Below, in pieces: positions 10,130 to 21,040 of a stretch of 64,000 bases of DNA. The position numbers and the translations under genes are program-made. The DNA lies in NCBI RefSeq assembly GCF_001999335.1, contig NZ_MLHS01000002.1, forward strand, positions 26,764 to 90,763, written 5' to 3'. The DNA is from Rodentibacter sp. Ppn85. GTDB taxonomy: Bacteria; Pseudomonadota; Gammaproteobacteria; Enterobacterales; Pasteurellaceae. The notes beneath the pieces were generated by a model, which did not search any database, was not told the DNA's origin, and saw only the letters and a program-made list of their open reading frames with translations. How positions within the stretch are numbered: the stretch's first letter is position 1; every line of letters starts with the position of its first letter.

Positions 10130-10933
10130 ATGAATCAATATCTACTCCTTCCCCATTTTGATCCGAGTATTTTTACTTTTGGTGATAGCAATATCGGCTT
10201 GCGTTGGTACGGTTTAATGTATTTACTTGGCTTTGTATTTGCCCGTTGGCTTGCCGTAAGACGCGCTAATCAACCCAATAGCGCTTGGACGACTGAACAA
10301 GTCGATACCTTGCTTTTTAACGGTTTTATGGGGGTATTTTTAGGGGGACGTATTGGTGATGTGTTCTTCTATAACCTTGATCATTTCTTACGGGAGCCGC
10401 TTTATTTATTCCGAGTATGGGAAGGGGGAATGTCTTTCCATGGCGGGTTAATCGGGGTAATTGTTGCGATGATTTGGACTTCTCGTTCGCAAAAGCGTAC
10501 GTTTTGGGAAACGGCAGATTTTATGGCACCGTTGATCCCGTTCGGTTTGGGTTTAGGACGTATTGGCAATTTTATTAACCTTGAACTTTGGGGACGTGAA
10601 ACCGATGTGCCTTGGGCGATGATTTTCCCGAATGATCCTCTTTTACTGCCACGCCACCCTTCACAGCTTTATGAGGCCTTTTTAGAAGGATTGGTGTTAT
10701 TTACCATTCTTAACCTTTTCATTAAAAAACCGCGCCCGACAGGCTCGGTTGCCGGTCTATTTTTAATCGGTTACGGTATATTCCGTTTTATCGTGGAATA
10801 TGTGCGTGAACCGGAAGTGGAATCTTTCCTCGGGATTATAACCCGTGGTCAAGCCTTGTGTTTACCAATGATTATTGGTGGCGGTTTGATTATGTTATGG
10901 GCTTATACCCGCAAAAGTGCGGTGAAAAATTAA
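10130..10933 (+). CDS. lgt: Prolipoprotein diacylglyceryl transferase
   Basis: A 267-residue inner-membrane enzyme that moves a diacylglyceryl group from phosphatidylglycerol to the lipobox cysteine, the first step of lipoprotein maturation. The Lgt signature [17 protein letters not shown] is at about residues 143-160. HGGLIGV and HPSQLYEA, with functionally important histidines, are also present, and there are about seven membrane segments. The last codons (KSAV) are contributed by an uptake signal. thyA follows 9 bases later, the order found in many gammaproteobacteria. Confidence 0.95.
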   Translation: MNQYLLLPHFDPSIFTFGDSNIGLRWYGLMYLLGFVFARWLAVRRANQPNSAWTTEQVDTLLFNGFMGVFLGGRIGDVFFYNLDHFLREPLYLFRVWEGGMSFHGGLIGVIVAMIWTSRSQKRTFWETADFMAPLIPFGLGLGRIGNFINLELWGRETDVPWAMIFPNDPLLLPRHPSQLYEAFLEGLVLFTILNLFIKKPRPTGSVAGLFLIGYGIFRFIVEYVREPEVESFLGIITRGQALCLPMIIGGGLIMLWAYTRKSAVKN

Positions 10934-10942
10934 GGAGTTTTT

Positions 10943-11794
10943 ATGAAACAATATCTTGATCTTTGCCGTCGAATTATTGATGAAGGCGAATGGATCGCTA
11001 ATAAACGTACGGGCAAACGTTGCCTAACGGTGATTAATGCCGATTTGGAATATGATGTCGCAAATAACCAATTTCCGCTTATCACTACTCGTAAAAGTTA
11101 TTGGAAAGCCGCAATTGCGGAATTTTTAGGCTACATTCGGGGCTATGATAATGCGGCGGACTTTCGCAAACTCGGCACCAAAACTTGGGATGCTAATGCT
11201 AATGACAATGCGGCTTGGCTGGCAAATCCTCATCGTAAAGGCACGGATGATATGGGGCGTGTTTATGGTGTTCAGGGCAGATCGTGGAGAAAACCGAACG
11301 GAGAAACCGTCGATCAGCTACGTAAAATTGTGAATAATCTCACTCAAGGTGTTGATGATCGTGGTGAAATTATGACATTTTTTAACCCGGGTGAAGTTGA
11401 TCTTGGCTGCTTGCGCCCTTGTATGCACACACATACCTTTTCTCTTGTAGGCGATACTTTACATCTCACCAGTTACCAACGTTCTTGCGATGTGCCGCTA
11501 GGGTTAAATTTTAATCAAATTCAAGTTTTTACTTTTTTAGCTTTAATGGCACAAATCACTGGAAAGAAGGCGGGCAAAGCTTTCCATAAAATTATTAATG
11601 CACACATTTATGAAGATCAACTGGAATTAATGCGTGATGTCCAATTACAGCGTGAACCGTTCCCGTTACCGAAACTGGAGATAAATCCGGATATTAAAAC
11701 CTTAGAAGATTTGGAAACTTGGGTAACGATGGATGATTTCAAGGTGATTGGCTATCAATCTCACGAGCCAATTAAGTATCCTTTCTCTGTATAA
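10943..11794 (+). CDS. thyA: Thymidylate synthase
   Basis: A 283-residue enzyme converting dUMP to dTMP with methylenetetrahydrofolate. The catalytic region reads [11 protein letters not shown] and is followed by [16 protein letters not shown], which holds the phosphate-binding Arg and the substrate Asn. The active-site surroundings differ from the E. coli APCHAFFQF form; CMHTHTF corresponds to a variant ThyA group known in Haemophilus, to my recollection. ATTTCC-free spacing and an AAGGAG motif 6 bases upstream support the start. It lies downstream of lgt and upstream of tadA. Confidence 0.93.
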   Translation: MKQYLDLCRRIIDEGEWIANKRTGKRCLTVINADLEYDVANNQFPLITTRKSYWKAAIAEFLGYIRGYDNAADFRKLGTKTWDANANDNAAWLANPHRKGTDDMGRVYGVQGRSWRKPNGETVDQLRKIVNNLTQGVDDRGEIMTFFNPGEVDLGCLRPCMHTHTFSLVGDTLHLTSYQRSCDVPLGLNFNQIQVFTFLALMAQITGKKAGKAFHKIINAHIYEDQLELMRDVQLQREPFPLPKLEINPDIKTLEDLETWVTMDDFKVIGYQSHEPIKYPFSV

Positions 11795-11803
11795 GGCGGA
11801 AAA

Positions 11804-12298
11804 GTGCGGTCGGATTTTGATGAAAAATTTATGCGTCTTGCTCTGAGTTTGGCGGATAAAGCCGAATCTTTAGGGGAAATTCCGGTGGGGGCGGTTTTGG
11901 TAGATAGCGAGGGGAATATCCTTGGTGAGGGTTGGAATCTTTCGATTACTGAAAATGATCCGACTGCCCATGCGGAAATTGTGGCATTACGTCATGCGGC
12001 AAAAAAGGTACAAAACTATCGTTTGCTTGATACTACCCTTTATGTGACACTTGAGCCCTGTACTATGTGTGCCGGTGCAATTTTACACAGCCGAATTCGG
12101 CGTTTGGTGTTTGGTGCGTCTGATTATAAAACCGGTGCGGTTGGTTCCCGCTTCCACTTCTTTGATGATTATCAAATGAATCATACCGTGGAAATTACCG
12201 GCGGAATATTAGCGGAAGAATGTAGTGAGAAATTAAGTGCCTTTTTTCGTAAAAGGCGGGCTGAGAAGCGGTTAGAAAAGGCAAATGTAACACTGTAA
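11804..12298 (+). CDS. tadA: tRNA adenosine(34) deaminase TadA
   Basis: A 164-residue zinc deaminase that makes inosine at the wobble position of tRNA-Arg(ACG). The active site HAEIVAL (His and Glu) and PCTMCAGAI (two Cys) are at about residues 56-62 and 85-93. The best start is the GTG at 11804: the E. coli protein has residues ahead of the MRLALSLA-like helix, and the ATG at 11831 would trim that helix. The GTG lies inside an uptake signal (AAGTGCGGT, 11802-11810), so the signal encodes the first residues. Confidence 0.92.
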   Translation: MRSDFDEKFMRLALSLADKAESLGEIPVGAVLVDSEGNILGEGWNLSITENDPTAHAEIVALRHAAKKVQNYRLLDTTLYVTLEPCTMCAGAILHSRIRRLVFGASDYKTGAVGSRFHFFDDYQMNHTVEITGGILAEECSEKLSAFFRKRRAEKRLEKANVTL

Positions 12299-12356
12299 AC
12301 TCCACTTTTATTTACCATAAATATTTTTTGAATACTTAATTTAAGCTATTTTGAAA

Positions 12357-12716
12357 TTACTCTGTTAATCTATAACTTTCTTCCATTAATCGACATAACT
12401 CATCGTCAGGGAAGTTGTTATCCAGTACGACGGTAATCCAATGTTCCTTATTCATATGGTAAGCGGGTAGAATATTTTTATCTTGGCGTAAGGCACCGAT
12501 TAATTCAGGGATACACTTAAAATTGGCAATTTCTACATTTCCTGCCTCCTTTAAACCCAGTTTCATTTTAGGTACATTTGCAATTAGGGCATACCATTTC
12601 GCTCTCATATTATTATGGCGAAGAACGGCATAACTTGGGAAGTTTTTCCATAAATATTCAGGTGATGTACCGTATTGTCCGGCAGCGTAAGTCAGTAACA
12701 TTTCACGTTGATTCAT
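12357..12716 (-). CDS. MmcQ/YjbR-family protein
   Basis: A 119-residue protein of the MmcQ/YjbR family, a small fold resembling DNA-binding CyaY-like domains. Visible family features are SYAVLRHNNMRAKWYALI, MKLGLKEAGNVEIANFKC and the motif HMNKEHWITVVLD. The start at 12716 is supported by AAGGAGGAAGTA immediately upstream; a further upstream ATG lacks such a site. It is encoded opposite to tadA, with no obvious operon partner. The molecular role is not established. Confidence 0.85.
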   Translation of the reverse strand: MNQREMLLTYAAGQYGTSPEYLWKNFPSYAVLRHNNMRAKWYALIANVPKMKLGLKEAGNVEIANFKCIPELIGALRQDKNILPAYHMNKEHWITVVLDNNFPDDELCRLMEESYRLTE

Positions 12717-12798
12717 TACTTCCTCCTTTACTTTCATTAGAATTTACTAGTGAATCGCTAAATGTCTCTATAAAAAACCATGAAAAATTGACCGCACT

Positions 12799-13461
12799 TT
12801 AAATTTGCCAGTTAATTTCTTTTATCCCGTTTTCCCTCAGATAAGCATTTGTTTTGGAAAAATGTCGGCAACCTAAAAAGCCTCGGTGTGCTGAAAGGGG
12901 AGACGGGTGAGGCGCGGTAAGAACCAGATGGCGAGTGCGATCAATCATGTTACCTTTTTTCTGGGCATGGCTACCCCAGAGCAAAAAAACTAAATTTTTA
13001 CGATATTTATTCAGTGCCTCAATAACGCGATCGGTAAAGGTTTCCCAATTTAAATTTGCATGTGAATGGGCAAGTCCCCGCTCAACGGTTAATACGGTAT
13101 TGAGCAATAACACACCTTGTTCCGACCATTTCACCAAATAACCGTGGGAAGGCATTTGAAAACCGGGAATATCTTGGGTTAATTCTTTATAGATATTCAC
13201 GAGGGACGGAGGTATTGCCACCTCCGGCTTGACTGAAAACGCAAGCCCGTGCGCTTGATTTGGGCCGTGGTAAGGATCTTGCCCTAAAATGACCACTTTG
13301 ACATCTTCAAATGCGGTGTATTTAAACGCGTTAAACACTTCATCTTGCGGAGGATAAACGGTTTTTCCGCTTTGTCTAGCAAGGTGAACTTGTTTTAATG
13401 TGTTTTGAAAATAAGGTTGCTCTTTTTCTTTGCCGATTACATCTGTCCATGTTTTCATCAT
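12799..13461 (-). CDS. ung: Uracil-DNA glycosylase
   Basis: A 220-residue family 1 glycosylase that removes uracil from DNA as the first step of base excision repair. The water-activating loop [18 protein letters not shown] at about residues 60-77 carries the catalytic Asp, and the C-terminal [14 protein letters not shown] holds the catalytic His and the DNA-intercalating Leu. The frame could start at either of two adjacent ATG codons. It stands alone on the minus strand between the yjbR-like gene and grcA. Confidence 0.96.
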   Translation of the reverse strand: MMKTWTDVIGKEKEQPYFQNTLKQVHLARQSGKTVYPPQDEVFNAFKYTAFEDVKVVILGQDPYHGPNQAHGLAFSVKPEVAIPPSLVNIYKELTQDIPGFQMPSHGYLVKWSEQGVLLLNTVLTVERGLAHSHANLNWETFTDRVIEALNKYRKNLVFLLWGSHAQKKGNMIDRTRHLVLTAPHPSPLSAHRGFLGCRHFSKTNAYLRENGIKEINWQI

Positions 13462-13705
13462 CGAATCCTCTTCAAATTGAGTTGTAGCATTATAAACTAA
13501 GTTATAATCTATGGAACGAGATAATTTGCTGGTGAAGTGTTAATTAAAGTTTGTCAATAAATTATGCTACAAGAAAATTTTTTGATCTCACTAAAAATTT
13601 GCAAAAAGCTGCTTATTCTTAATTAAAAGAATTTGATGTATTAAAATTTTTTGATAAAATTTGCACAGTTTTGTGATTATACCCATACCAACTTAGGAGT
13701 CTATT

Positions 13706-14089
13706 ATGATTAAAGGTATTCAAATTACCCAAGCAGCGAATGACAATTTACTCAACTCATTCTGGTTGTTAGATAGCGAGACGAATGAGGCCCGTTGCCT
13801 ATGTGCAAAAGGTGATTTCAAGGAAGATCAAGTTATTGCGGTAAGCGAACTTGGTCAAATCGAATACCGTGAATTACCGGTAAACGTTGCGCCGACTGTA
13901 AAAGTGGAAGGCGGCCAACATTTAAACGTGAACGTGTTACGCCGCGAAACATTAGAAGATGCGGTAAACAACCCGGATAAATATCCACAACTAACAATCC
14001 GTGTTTCCGGTTACGCAGTACGTTTCAACTCCTTAACTCCGGAACAACAACGCGATGTAATTACCCGTACTTTCACTGAAAGTCTGTAA
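13706..14089 (+). CDS. grcA: Autonomous glycyl radical cofactor GrcA (YfiD)
   Basis: A 127-residue protein that can replace the damaged C-terminal radical domain of pyruvate formate-lyase. The C-terminal half matches Pfl[14 protein letters not shown], then RVSGYAVRF with the glycyl radical Gly at about residue 103. The start follows TTAGGAG. FNR control is common for this gene; in the preceding gap I see only half-matches to the FNR site, so I do not call one. A strong terminator follows at 14111. Confidence 0.95.
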   Translation: MIKGIQITQAANDNLLNSFWLLDSETNEARCLCAKGDFKEDQVIAVSELGQIEYRELPVNVAPTVKVEGGQHLNVNVLRRETLEDAVNNPDKYPQLTIRVSGYAVRFNSLTPEQQRDVITRTFTESL

Positions 14090-14108
14090 TTTATTTAAAG
14101 ATTAAACA

Positions 14109-14136
14109 GAAACCCCGATTTTGTCGGGGTTTTTTA
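14109..14136 (+). terminator. Intrinsic terminator after grcA
   Basis: AACCCCGA/TCGGGGTT forms an 8-bp stem with loop TTTTG, followed by TTTTT. It lies 20 bases after the grcA stop and ends that single-gene unit before lepA. Confidence 0.9.
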
Positions 14137-14240
14137 ATAAATCAAAAATCAACCGCACTTTTTCTCTTCTAGCGGTTTTTGTGGTTTTCAGGTACAATCC
14201 GCCAGTTAAATTTGATGATTTTTGAGAAAACCAAGCTTTT

Positions 14241-16037
14241 ATGAAGAATATTCGTAACTTTTCTATTATTGCCCATATTGACCATGGTAAATCAACCCTT
14301 TCCGATCGTTTGATTCAAACCTGTGGCGGTCTTTCAGATCGTGAAATGGAAGCACAAGTATTGGATTCAATGGATCTTGAACGTGAGCGCGGTATCACTA
14401 TTAAAGCTCAAAGCGTAACTTTAAATTATAAAGCTAAAGATGGCGAAACCTATCAATTAAACTTTATTGATACCCCGGGACACGTGGATTTCTCGTATGA
14501 AGTTTCCCGTTCCCTTGCAGCTTGTGAAGGCGCGTTGTTAGTGGTGGATGCCGGGCAAGGGGTAGAAGCACAAACTTTAGCGAACTGCTATACCGCAATT
14601 GAAATGGATCTGGAGGTTGTGCCGATTTTAAATAAAATTGATTTACCTGCCGCAGATCCTGAGAGGGTTGCCGAAGAAATTGAAGATATTGTGGGGATTG
14701 ACGCGATGGAAGCGGTGCGTTGTTCCGCAAAAACCGGGCAGGGCATTGAAGATGTACTAGAAGAAATTGTGGCGAAAATCCCTGCACCTGAGGGCGATCC
14801 GAATGCGCCGTTACAAGCCCTGATTATTGACTCTTGGTTTGACAACTATCTTGGCGTGGTTTCGTTAGTACGGATAAAAAACGGCGTATTACGAAAAGGC
14901 GATAAAATTAAAGTGATGTCTACAGGTCAAGCTTATAATGTGGATCGCCTTGGTATTTTCACACCAAAGCAAGTGGACACGACGGTATTAAATTGTGGCG
15001 AAGTAGGTTGGGTCGTTTGTGCGATTAAAGATATTTTAGGCGCACCGGTGGGGGATACACTAACTCATCAGCATAACCCTGCAAGTAGTGTTTTACCCGG
15101 CTTTAAAAAAGTCAAACCTCAAGTTTACGCTGGTTTGTTCCCTGTCAGCTCGGACGATTATGAGGCGTTTCGTGATGCGCTAGGTAAACTAAGTCTGAAT
15201 GATGCCTCATTATTCTATGAACCGGAAAATTCAACCGCACTTGGTTTTGGTTTCCGTTGCGGTTTCTTGGGACTTCTTCATATGGAGATCATTCAAGAAC
15301 GCTTAGAACGAGAGTATGATCTGGATTTAATTACTACGGCACCCACGGTAATTTATGAAGTGGAAATGACCAATGGCGAAGTGGTGTATGTGGATAGTCC
15401 GGCTAAATTACCGCCGCTTAATAATATTTCCGAAATTCGTGAACCGATTGCAGAATGTAATATGCTCGTGCCGCAAGAATACTTAGGAAACGTTATTACG
15501 TTATGTGTGGAAAAACGTGGTGTGCAAACCAATATGGTCTATCACGGTAATCAAATTGCATTGACTTATGAAATCCCAATGGGCGAAGTCGTGCTGGATT
15601 TCTTCGATCGTCTAAAATCAACCTCTCGCGGTTATGCCTCGCTGGATTATGGTTTTAAACGTTTCCAAGCGGCGGATATGGTGCGTGTCGATATTATGAT
15701 CAATGGTGAGCGTGTGGATGCGTTAGCGTTAATTGTACACAAAGATAATGCACAATATCGTGGTCGTGAATTGGTGGAAAAAATGCGTGAGCTGATTCCT
15801 CGTCAACAATTTGATATTGCCATTCAAGCTGCTATTGGTAATCACATTATTGCACGTTCAACGGTGAAACAATTACGTAAAAATGTTTTAGCGAAGTGTT
15901 ATGGTGGTGATGTTAGCCGCAAGAAAAAACTTTTACAGAAACAAAAAGAAGGTAAAAAACGAATGAAATCCTTAGGTAATGTAGAAGTACCGCAAGAGGC
16001 ATTTTTAGCAATTTTACACGTAGGTAAAGATAAATAA
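14241..16037 (+). CDS. lepA: Elongation factor 4 (LepA) GTPase
   Basis: A 598-residue translational GTPase that acts on ribosomes under stress and during initiation. G motifs are AHIDHGKST (residues 10-18), the switch region [14 protein letters not shown] and NKID. The C-terminal CTD ends in [16 protein letters not shown], typical of LepA and absent from EF-G. It is the first gene of lepA-lepB-rnc-era, with an 8-base gap to lepB. Confidence 0.97.
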   Translation: MKNIRNFSIIAHIDHGKSTLSDRLIQTCGGLSDREMEAQVLDSMDLERERGITIKAQSVTLNYKAKDGETYQLNFIDTPGHVDFSYEVSRSLAACEGALLVVDAGQGVEAQTLANCYTAIEMDLEVVPILNKIDLPAADPERVAEEIEDIVGIDAMEAVRCSAKTGQGIEDVLEEIVAKIPAPEGDPNAPLQALIIDSWFDNYLGVVSLVRIKNGVLRKGDKIKVMSTGQAYNVDRLGIFTPKQVDTTVLNCGEVGWVVCAIKDILGAPVGDTLTHQHNPASSVLPGFKKVKPQVYAGLFPVSSDDYEAFRDALGKLSLNDASLFYEPENSTALGFGFRCGFLGLLHMEIIQERLEREYDLDLITTAPTVIYEVEMTNGEVVYVDSPAKLPPLNNISEIREPIAECNMLVPQEYLGNVITLCVEKRGVQTNMVYHGNQIALTYEIPMGEVVLDFFDRLKSTSRGYASLDYGFKRFQAADMVRVDIMINGERVDALALIVHKDNAQYRGRELVEKMRELIPRQQFDIAIQAAIGNHIIARSTVKQLRKNVLAKCYGGDVSRKKKLLQKQKEGKKRMKSLGNVEVPQEAFLAILHVGKDK

Positions 16038-16045
16038 GGAAAGCT

Positions 16046-17095
16046 ATGTCGAATTTATTTTTCATCATTTTACTGGTAGTTGGTTTTGGTATTTGGAAAG
16101 GCTTGGATTATCTTCAGTTACCGAATACCTTCAGCATTTTATTGTTGATTTTGACAACGGTTTCAGGCGTATTATGGTGTTATCATCGTTTTGTTGTTGC
16201 GCCGAAACGCCGGCGTAAAATTGCACGTGCAGAGCAGCGTTCCGGTCAGGCATTAACTGATGAGGAAAAAGCAAAAATCGAGCCTATTTCAGAAGGTTCG
16301 GAGTTTTTGTCTTCATTGTTCCCTGTACTTGCTGTGGTTTTCTTTATACGTTCGTTTTTATTTGAACCCTTCCAAATCCCTTCCGGTTCAATGGAGTCGA
16401 CATTGCGTGTAGGCGATTTTCTGGTGGTAAATAAATATGCTTATGGCGTCAAAGACCCTATTTTTCAAAATACGATTATTGCCGGTGAAAAACCGCAACG
16501 CGGTGATGTCATCGTATTTAAAGCGCCGGAACAAGCTTTACTCCATACCGGATTGGGCGCAACCCGTGCGGCTTATGCGGAAAATTTGGCATTAACCTCA
16601 AAAAATAATATGTCCGGCGTGGATTATATTAAACGTATTGTAGGGCAAGGCGGAGACCGCGTGATTTTCGATATGGATCAAAAAACATTGAAGATTGTGT
16701 ATGGTAAAGAAGGTAAACCTTGCGAAGTAAATTGTGAAAGTAAAGCGTTTGAATATAGTCAAAATCCAACTAATCCGGCATTTCCAAATGAATTGGAGTT
16801 GACAGAAAAAGGTGATGCGGTACATAACGTGTTGATCAGTCCCTATCGCCGTTATGCCGGTCCGGAATTTTTTACCCAAGAGGGTAACCCGACCGCAGAA
16901 TGGGTTGTACCGGAAGGACAATATTTTGTCATGGGTGATCATCGCGATCACAGTGATGACAGCCGTTTTTGGGGATTTGTTCCGGAAAAAAATATTGTCG
17001 GTAAAGCTACTTATATTTGGATGAGCCTGGAAAAAGAACCAAACGAATGGCCGACAGGTTTGCGTTTTGAACGTTTCTTTACAGCAATTAAATAA
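16046..17095 (+). CDS. lepB: Signal peptidase I
   Basis: A 349-residue inner-membrane protease that removes Sec and Tat signal peptides. Two N-terminal membrane segments (about residues 2-20 and 95-112) flank a basic cytoplasmic loop. The catalytic Ser is in PSGSMEST (about residue 117) and the general-base Lys in [13 protein letters not shown] (about residue 196). The C-terminal box [16 protein letters not shown] is present. The gene lies in the lepA-lepB-rnc-era cluster, 1 base before rnc. Confidence 0.96.
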   Translation: MSNLFFIILLVVGFGIWKGLDYLQLPNTFSILLLILTTVSGVLWCYHRFVVAPKRRRKIARAEQRSGQALTDEEKAKIEPISEGSEFLSSLFPVLAVVFFIRSFLFEPFQIPSGSMESTLRVGDFLVVNKYAYGVKDPIFQNTIIAGEKPQRGDVIVFKAPEQALLHTGLGATRAAYAENLALTSKNNMSGVDYIKRIVGQGGDRVIFDMDQKTLKIVYGKEGKPCEVNCESKAFEYSQNPTNPAFPNELELTEKGDAVHNVLISPYRRYAGPEFFTQEGNPTAEWVVPEGQYFVMGDHRDHSDDSRFWGFVPEKNIVGKATYIWMSLEKEPNEWPTGLRFERFFTAIK

Positions 17096-17096
17096 G

Positions 17097-17771
17097 ATGA
17101 ATCATTTAGATAGATTAGAGCGAGAAATCGGCTACCAATTTAACGATATATCGCTCTTAAAATTGGCACTAACACATCGAAGTGCTGCGACAAAACACAA
17201 TGAACGCCTAGAGTTTTTGGGTGATTCTATTCTCAATTTTACTATTGCAGAAGCCTTGTATCATCAATTTCCTCGTTGTAACGAAGGTGAATTGAGTCGT
17301 ATGCGTGCGACCTTAGTAAGGGAAAAAACGCTGGCAATGTTAGCGCGCCAGTTTGAACTGGGGGAATATATGTCGCTTGGTTCCGGTGAGTTAAAGAGCG
17401 GCGGTTTTCGCCGTGAATCCACTCTTGCGGACTGTATGGAAGCCATTATTGGAGCAATGTCATTGGATCAAGGTATTATTCTCACGACGCAAGTGATTCG
17501 AACTTGGTATCAATCCCTATTGGCAGAAATCAAACCGGGTGATAATCAAAAAGACGCGAAAACCCGCCTACAGGAATATTTGCAAGGTAAAGGGCTGGCA
17601 TTACCAAGTTATAAAGTCATTAATATTCAAGGTGACCCCCATTGCCAGACTTTCACCGTTGAATGTAAAGTGAAAAATGTGAATAAAATTTTTGTGGCGA
17701 AAGGTTCGAGCCGTCGTAAAGCGGAGCAAGCGGCCGCCGAACAAGTTTTAAAAGAATTGGATATAAAATGA
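17097..17771 (+). CDS. rnc: Ribonuclease III
   Basis: A 224-residue double-strand-specific RNase that processes rRNA precursors and regulates mRNAs. The RNase III signature [14 protein letters not shown] is at about residues 36-49, with the second acidic cluster [10 protein letters not shown] near 115. A dsRNA-binding domain fills the C-terminus ([14 protein letters not shown] to [15 protein letters not shown]). The start at 17097 lies directly after the lepB stop. It overlaps era by ATGA. Confidence 0.96.
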   Translation: MNHLDRLEREIGYQFNDISLLKLALTHRSAATKHNERLEFLGDSILNFTIAEALYHQFPRCNEGELSRMRATLVREKTLAMLARQFELGEYMSLGSGELKSGGFRRESTLADCMEAIIGAMSLDQGIILTTQVIRTWYQSLLAEIKPGDNQKDAKTRLQEYLQGKGLALPSYKVINIQGDPHCQTFTVECKVKNVNKIFVAKGSSRRKAEQAAAEQVLKELDIK

Positions 17772-18676
17772 CCGAACAATTTGACAAAACCTATTGCGGC
17801 TTTATTGCCATTGTAGGGCGCCCGAATGTGGGTAAATCAACGCTCTTAAATAAAATTTTAGGGCAAAAAATTTCTATTACATCACGCAAAGCACAAACTA
17901 CCCGTCATCGCATTGTGGGGATAAAAACCGAAGGGGAATACCAAGAGATTTATGTGGATACCCCGGGGCTTCACATTGAAGAAAAACGTGCTATCAATCG
18001 TTTAATGAACCGAGCGGCAAGTAGTGCTATCGGTGATGTGGATCTTATCATTTTTGTGGTGGACGGCACTCATTGGAATGCCGATGATGAAATGGTGTTA
18101 AACAAACTTCGCAACGCGAAGGCACCGGTGGTATTGGCGATTAACAAGGTGGATAACATCAAAAATAAAGATGATTTATTGCCGTTTATCACTGAATTAA
18201 GCAGTAAATTTGATTTTGCTCATATCGTACCGATTTCTGCACAACGTGGTAATAATGTTGATGAACTTGAAAAAATTGTACGAACCTCCTTACGTGAAGG
18301 TATGCATCATTTTCCTGAAGATTATGTAACGGATCGCTCGCAACGTTTTATGGCATCGGAAATTATCCGTGAAAAATTAATGCGTTTTACCGGCGAAGAA
18401 CTGCCTTATTCGGTCACCGTTGAAATTGAACAATTTAAACTCAATGAACGTGGCACTTATGAAATCAACGGATTGATTTTGGTTGAACGTGAAGGGCAAA
18501 AGAAAATGGTGATTGGCGCACAAGGGAAAAAAATTAAAACCATTGGTATGGAGGCCCGTGCGGATATGGAACGTTTGTTTGATAACAAAGTCCATCTCGA
18601 GCTTTGGGTAAAAGTGAAGTCCGGTTGGGCGGATGATGAACGTGCATTACGTAGCTTAGGCTATATGGACGAATAA
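17768..18676 (+). CDS. era: GTPase Era
   Basis: A 302-residue GTPase that binds the 3' end of 16S rRNA and assists 30S assembly. G motifs are GRPNVGKST (about residue 17), TTRHRI, DTPGLH and NKVD. The C-terminal KH domain includes [20 protein letters not shown]. It ends the lepA-lepB-rnc-era cluster and is followed by an uptake signal and a strong terminator. Confidence 0.97.
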   Translation: MTEQFDKTYCGFIAIVGRPNVGKSTLLNKILGQKISITSRKAQTTRHRIVGIKTEGEYQEIYVDTPGLHIEEKRAINRLMNRAASSAIGDVDLIIFVVDGTHWNADDEMVLNKLRNAKAPVVLAINKVDNIKNKDDLLPFITELSSKFDFAHIVPISAQRGNNVDELEKIVRTSLREGMHHFPEDYVTDRSQRFMASEIIREKLMRFTGEELPYSVTVEIEQFKLNERGTYEINGLILVEREGQKKMVIGAQGKKIKTIGMEARADMERLFDNKVHLELWVKVKSGWADDERALRSLGYMDE

Positions 18677-18712
18677 AAGTGCGGTTCGTTTTCCGCAAGT
18701 TTTATCATGTAG

Positions 18713-18739
18713 AAAGCCAAGGTGAATCCTTGGCTTTTT
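18713..18739 (+). terminator. Intrinsic terminator after era
   Basis: AAAGCCAAGG/CCTTGGCTTT is a 10-bp stem with loop TGAAT, followed by TTTTT-like sequence. It ends the lepA-era transcript. Confidence 0.9.
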
Positions 18740-18779
18740 GCTTGAAAATGAAGTAAAAAATAACCGCACTTAAAAAGGA

Positions 18780-19988
18780 TTAATCCTCACTTCCAATTCC
18801 TAAGGCACAAGCATAAGCGGAGCTCCATGCCCATTGGAAATTATAACCGCCAAGACAACCGACAACATCCAATACTTCACCGATAAAATATAGTCCTTTT
18901 ATTTGCTGACTTTCCATAGTTTTGGAAGAAATATGATGAGTGTCCACCCCACCCATGGTGACTTCCGCCGTACGATAACCTTCCGTTCCATTTGGTACAA
19001 ATTGCCAATGATGAACTAAATCCAGCAGATTTTTTAACCGCTCTTTGTTGAGGTTAGCGATCGCTTCATCTTGAATAAACCCTTGTTCGAGCCAAAGCTC
19101 GACTAATTTTTTCGGCAGTAATCGCGTCAGCACGGTTTTTAGCATGAGTTTTGGCGATTGTTGCTTAGTTTGACAGATCTCTTCTTGCAAATTGTGTGCC
19201 GGTAATAAATCAATTTCCACACTTTCGTTAGACTGCCAATAATTAGAAATTTGTAATACGGCAGGGCCGGAAATACCACGATGAGTGAAAAGTAACTGAT
19301 TGTGAAAAGACTTTCCGCATGTTGCTGTGATAGTGACTGGTAGACTAATGCCTGAAAGTGCGGTCAAAAATCGATCTGTTTCCCGATAAGTGAAAGGCAC
19401 AAGGCCGGCTCGTGGAGAAACTACCGGAATATCAAATTGTTCGGCAATCCGGTAACCCAAAGGCGTTGCTCCAAGTCCGGGCATTGAAAGTCCACCGGTT
19501 GCGATAACCAAATTTCTACATTGCCATTGAGCTGAATTTGTCTGCAAAATGAACCGCACTTTCTCATCATTTTCAACCCGTTCGACCTGTGATATTTCAT
19601 TGCGTAAGTGTATCTTTACTTGATATTTCTTACATTCGCTTGCCAACATTTCTACAATATTTTCCGCTCCTTCATCACAAAAAAGCTGTCCAAGCTCTTT
19701 TTCATGATAAGCAATGCCGTATTCTGCCACTAAAGTAATAAAATCCCAGTTGGTATAGCGGGCAAGAGCGGATTTTACAAAATGCGGATTCTGTGAAAGA
19801 TAGTGTGCGGCTGTAACTTCAAGATTTGTGAAATTACAGAACCCACCGCCGGACATTAAGATTTTTCTTCCGATTTTTTTACCATTATCCAGCACAACCA
19901 CTTCTTTGCCTAATTTTCCTAATTGTGCCGCACAAAATAAGCCGGAAGCACCGGCACCGATAATAAGGGTTTCGGAATAATGGTTCAC
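18780..19988 (-). CDS. HI_0933/YhiN-family flavoprotein
   Basis: A 402-residue FAD-binding protein of the HI_0933 (YhiN/BaiN-like) family. The dinucleotide motif GAGASGLFCAAQLGKLG is at about residues 11-27, followed by VVVLDNGKKIGRKILMSGGG. The C-terminal FAD motif is YFIGEVLDVVGCLGGYN with QWAWSSAYACALGIG. A structure of the Haemophilus protein exists, but its reaction is unknown to me. The start is a GTG overlapping the upstream nrfFG stop (GTGA), preceded by GAGG, so it is cotranslated at the end of the nrf cluster. Confidence 0.85.
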   Translation of the reverse strand: MNHYSETLIIGAGASGLFCAAQLGKLGKEVVVLDNGKKIGRKILMSGGGFCNFTNLEVTAAHYLSQNPHFVKSALARYTNWDFITLVAEYGIAYHEKELGQLFCDEGAENIVEMLASECKKYQVKIHLRNEISQVERVENDEKVRFILQTNSAQWQCRNLVIATGGLSMPGLGATPLGYRIAEQFDIPVVSPRAGLVPFTYRETDRFLTALSGISLPVTITATCGKSFHNQLLFTHRGISGPAVLQISNYWQSNESVEIDLLPAHNLQEEICQTKQQSPKLMLKTVLTRLLPKKLVELWLEQGFIQDEAIANLNKERLKNLLDLVHHWQFVPNGTEGYRTAEVTMGGVDTHHISSKTMESQQIKGLYFIGEVLDVVGCLGGYNFQWAWSSAYACALGIGSED

Positions 19989-21040
19989 TGTGCTTGTCCT
20001 CGGTCTAAAAATTCTAACATCTTCATTCGTTGAATCACCATGCGGCGATCAACAGCTGCATTACCGGTATCTAATAATTGTTGTAAATAATTTTTTGCTT
20101 GTGAATAATTACCTTGTTCAAGTTCAATCGTAGCCAGCAAAGAAATACTCGAAATTTCTTTTTTATCCTGTTCCAGGGCTTGTGTTAAAAGTTGCTGAAT
20201 TTCGGGCGTAAGCCGCTGACCTGCTTGATAATAAAGTGCGGTAGCTTTTAAGCCTAAAATATTAGGTTTGCTGCCCGATAATTTTTCGGCATTTGCATAG
20301 GCAATTAGGGCATGGCCAAACTCATTATTTTGTACATAAGCTTCGCCGAGTTGAAGCCATGCCTCGTCGTTATTCGGATTTGCACGTAATTTATCTTGGA
20401 TTTTACTAATCACATCTTCTTTTTTGTGAAAGTCCGCCATTTCAATTTGCTTGTTATGTTGGGAAATCATCGCCTGTTCGCCTTCTTGTAAGCGTGAAAA
20501 ACGATCAAGGGATAAATAATAGCTAACTGGAATGGCTATGAGTAAAGCAAAAATACAAAGCGTGATTTTGCCATTGCTCTTTTGCGGAGAATGCGTATTT
20601 TGCTCGAATTGCTCAAGGTTGTTGAATGCCGAAAGGGAAGTATTATGCTCAAGCCGAGAAGTTCTTTGTCGGGAATACCAAATCAACCCGACGGCTAAAA
20701 TAAGTAATCCTATCGGTAATAGCCATAATAATGCTGTATTCCATTGGAAAGGCGGTTTGTAATTAACAAAATCACCGAATCTTGCCGTCATTGTGTCGAT
20801 AATTTGCTGATTTGTTTTGCCTTCATTCACCATATTATAGACTTCAATCCGCAAGTCATAAGCTATGGGTGAATTGGATTCTACCAAGTTTTGATTTTGG
20901 CATTGCGGGCAACGTAAAGATTTCGCCAGTTGCACGGCTCGGCTGCGATCCGCCTGGTTTTTGAATTGATAGGTATCCACAATTTCAGCTTGGGCAAACA
21001 AGCTGAATAGCAATAAAAGTGCGGTTAAAAAATTTCTCAT
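19985..21040 (-). CDS. Fused NrfF/CcmH-like and NrfG/CcmI-like cytochrome c maturation protein
   Basis: A 351-residue protein combining two functions that E. coli nrf encodes separately. It has an N-terminal signal peptide (about residues 1-18) and a CcmH/NrfF domain with CPQC at residues 44-47, which in the family reduces apocytochrome thiols for haem ligation. A membrane segment follows at about 103-122, a second at about 160-176, and then TPR repeats to residue 335 ([23 protein letters not shown]). The layout is that of E. coli CcmH. It overlaps the thioredoxin gene upstream by ATGA. Its position suggests dedication to attaching haem to NrfA. Confidence 0.85.
   Translation of the reverse strand: MRNFLTALLLLFSLFAQAEIVDTYQFKNQADRSRAVQLAKSLRCPQCQNQNLVESNSPIAYDLRIEVYNMVNEGKTNQQIIDTMTARFGDFVNYKPPFQWNTALLWLLPIGLLILAVGLIWYSRQRTSRLEHNTSLSAFNNLEQFEQNTHSPQKSNGKITLCIFALLIAIPVSYYLSLDRFSRLQEGEQAMISQHNKQIEMADFHKKEDVISKIQDKLRANPNNDEAWLQLGEAYVQNNEFGHALIAYANAEKLSGSKPNILGLKATALYYQAGQRLTPEIQQLLTQALEQDKKEISSISLLATIELEQGNYSQAKNYLQQLLDTGNAAVDRRMVIQRMKMLEFLDRGQAQ

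Noticed and set aside
13500..13700. FNR site upstream of grcA
   Set aside because: Only half-sites (TTGAT followed by non-matching sequence) are visible, although such control is expected from the family.
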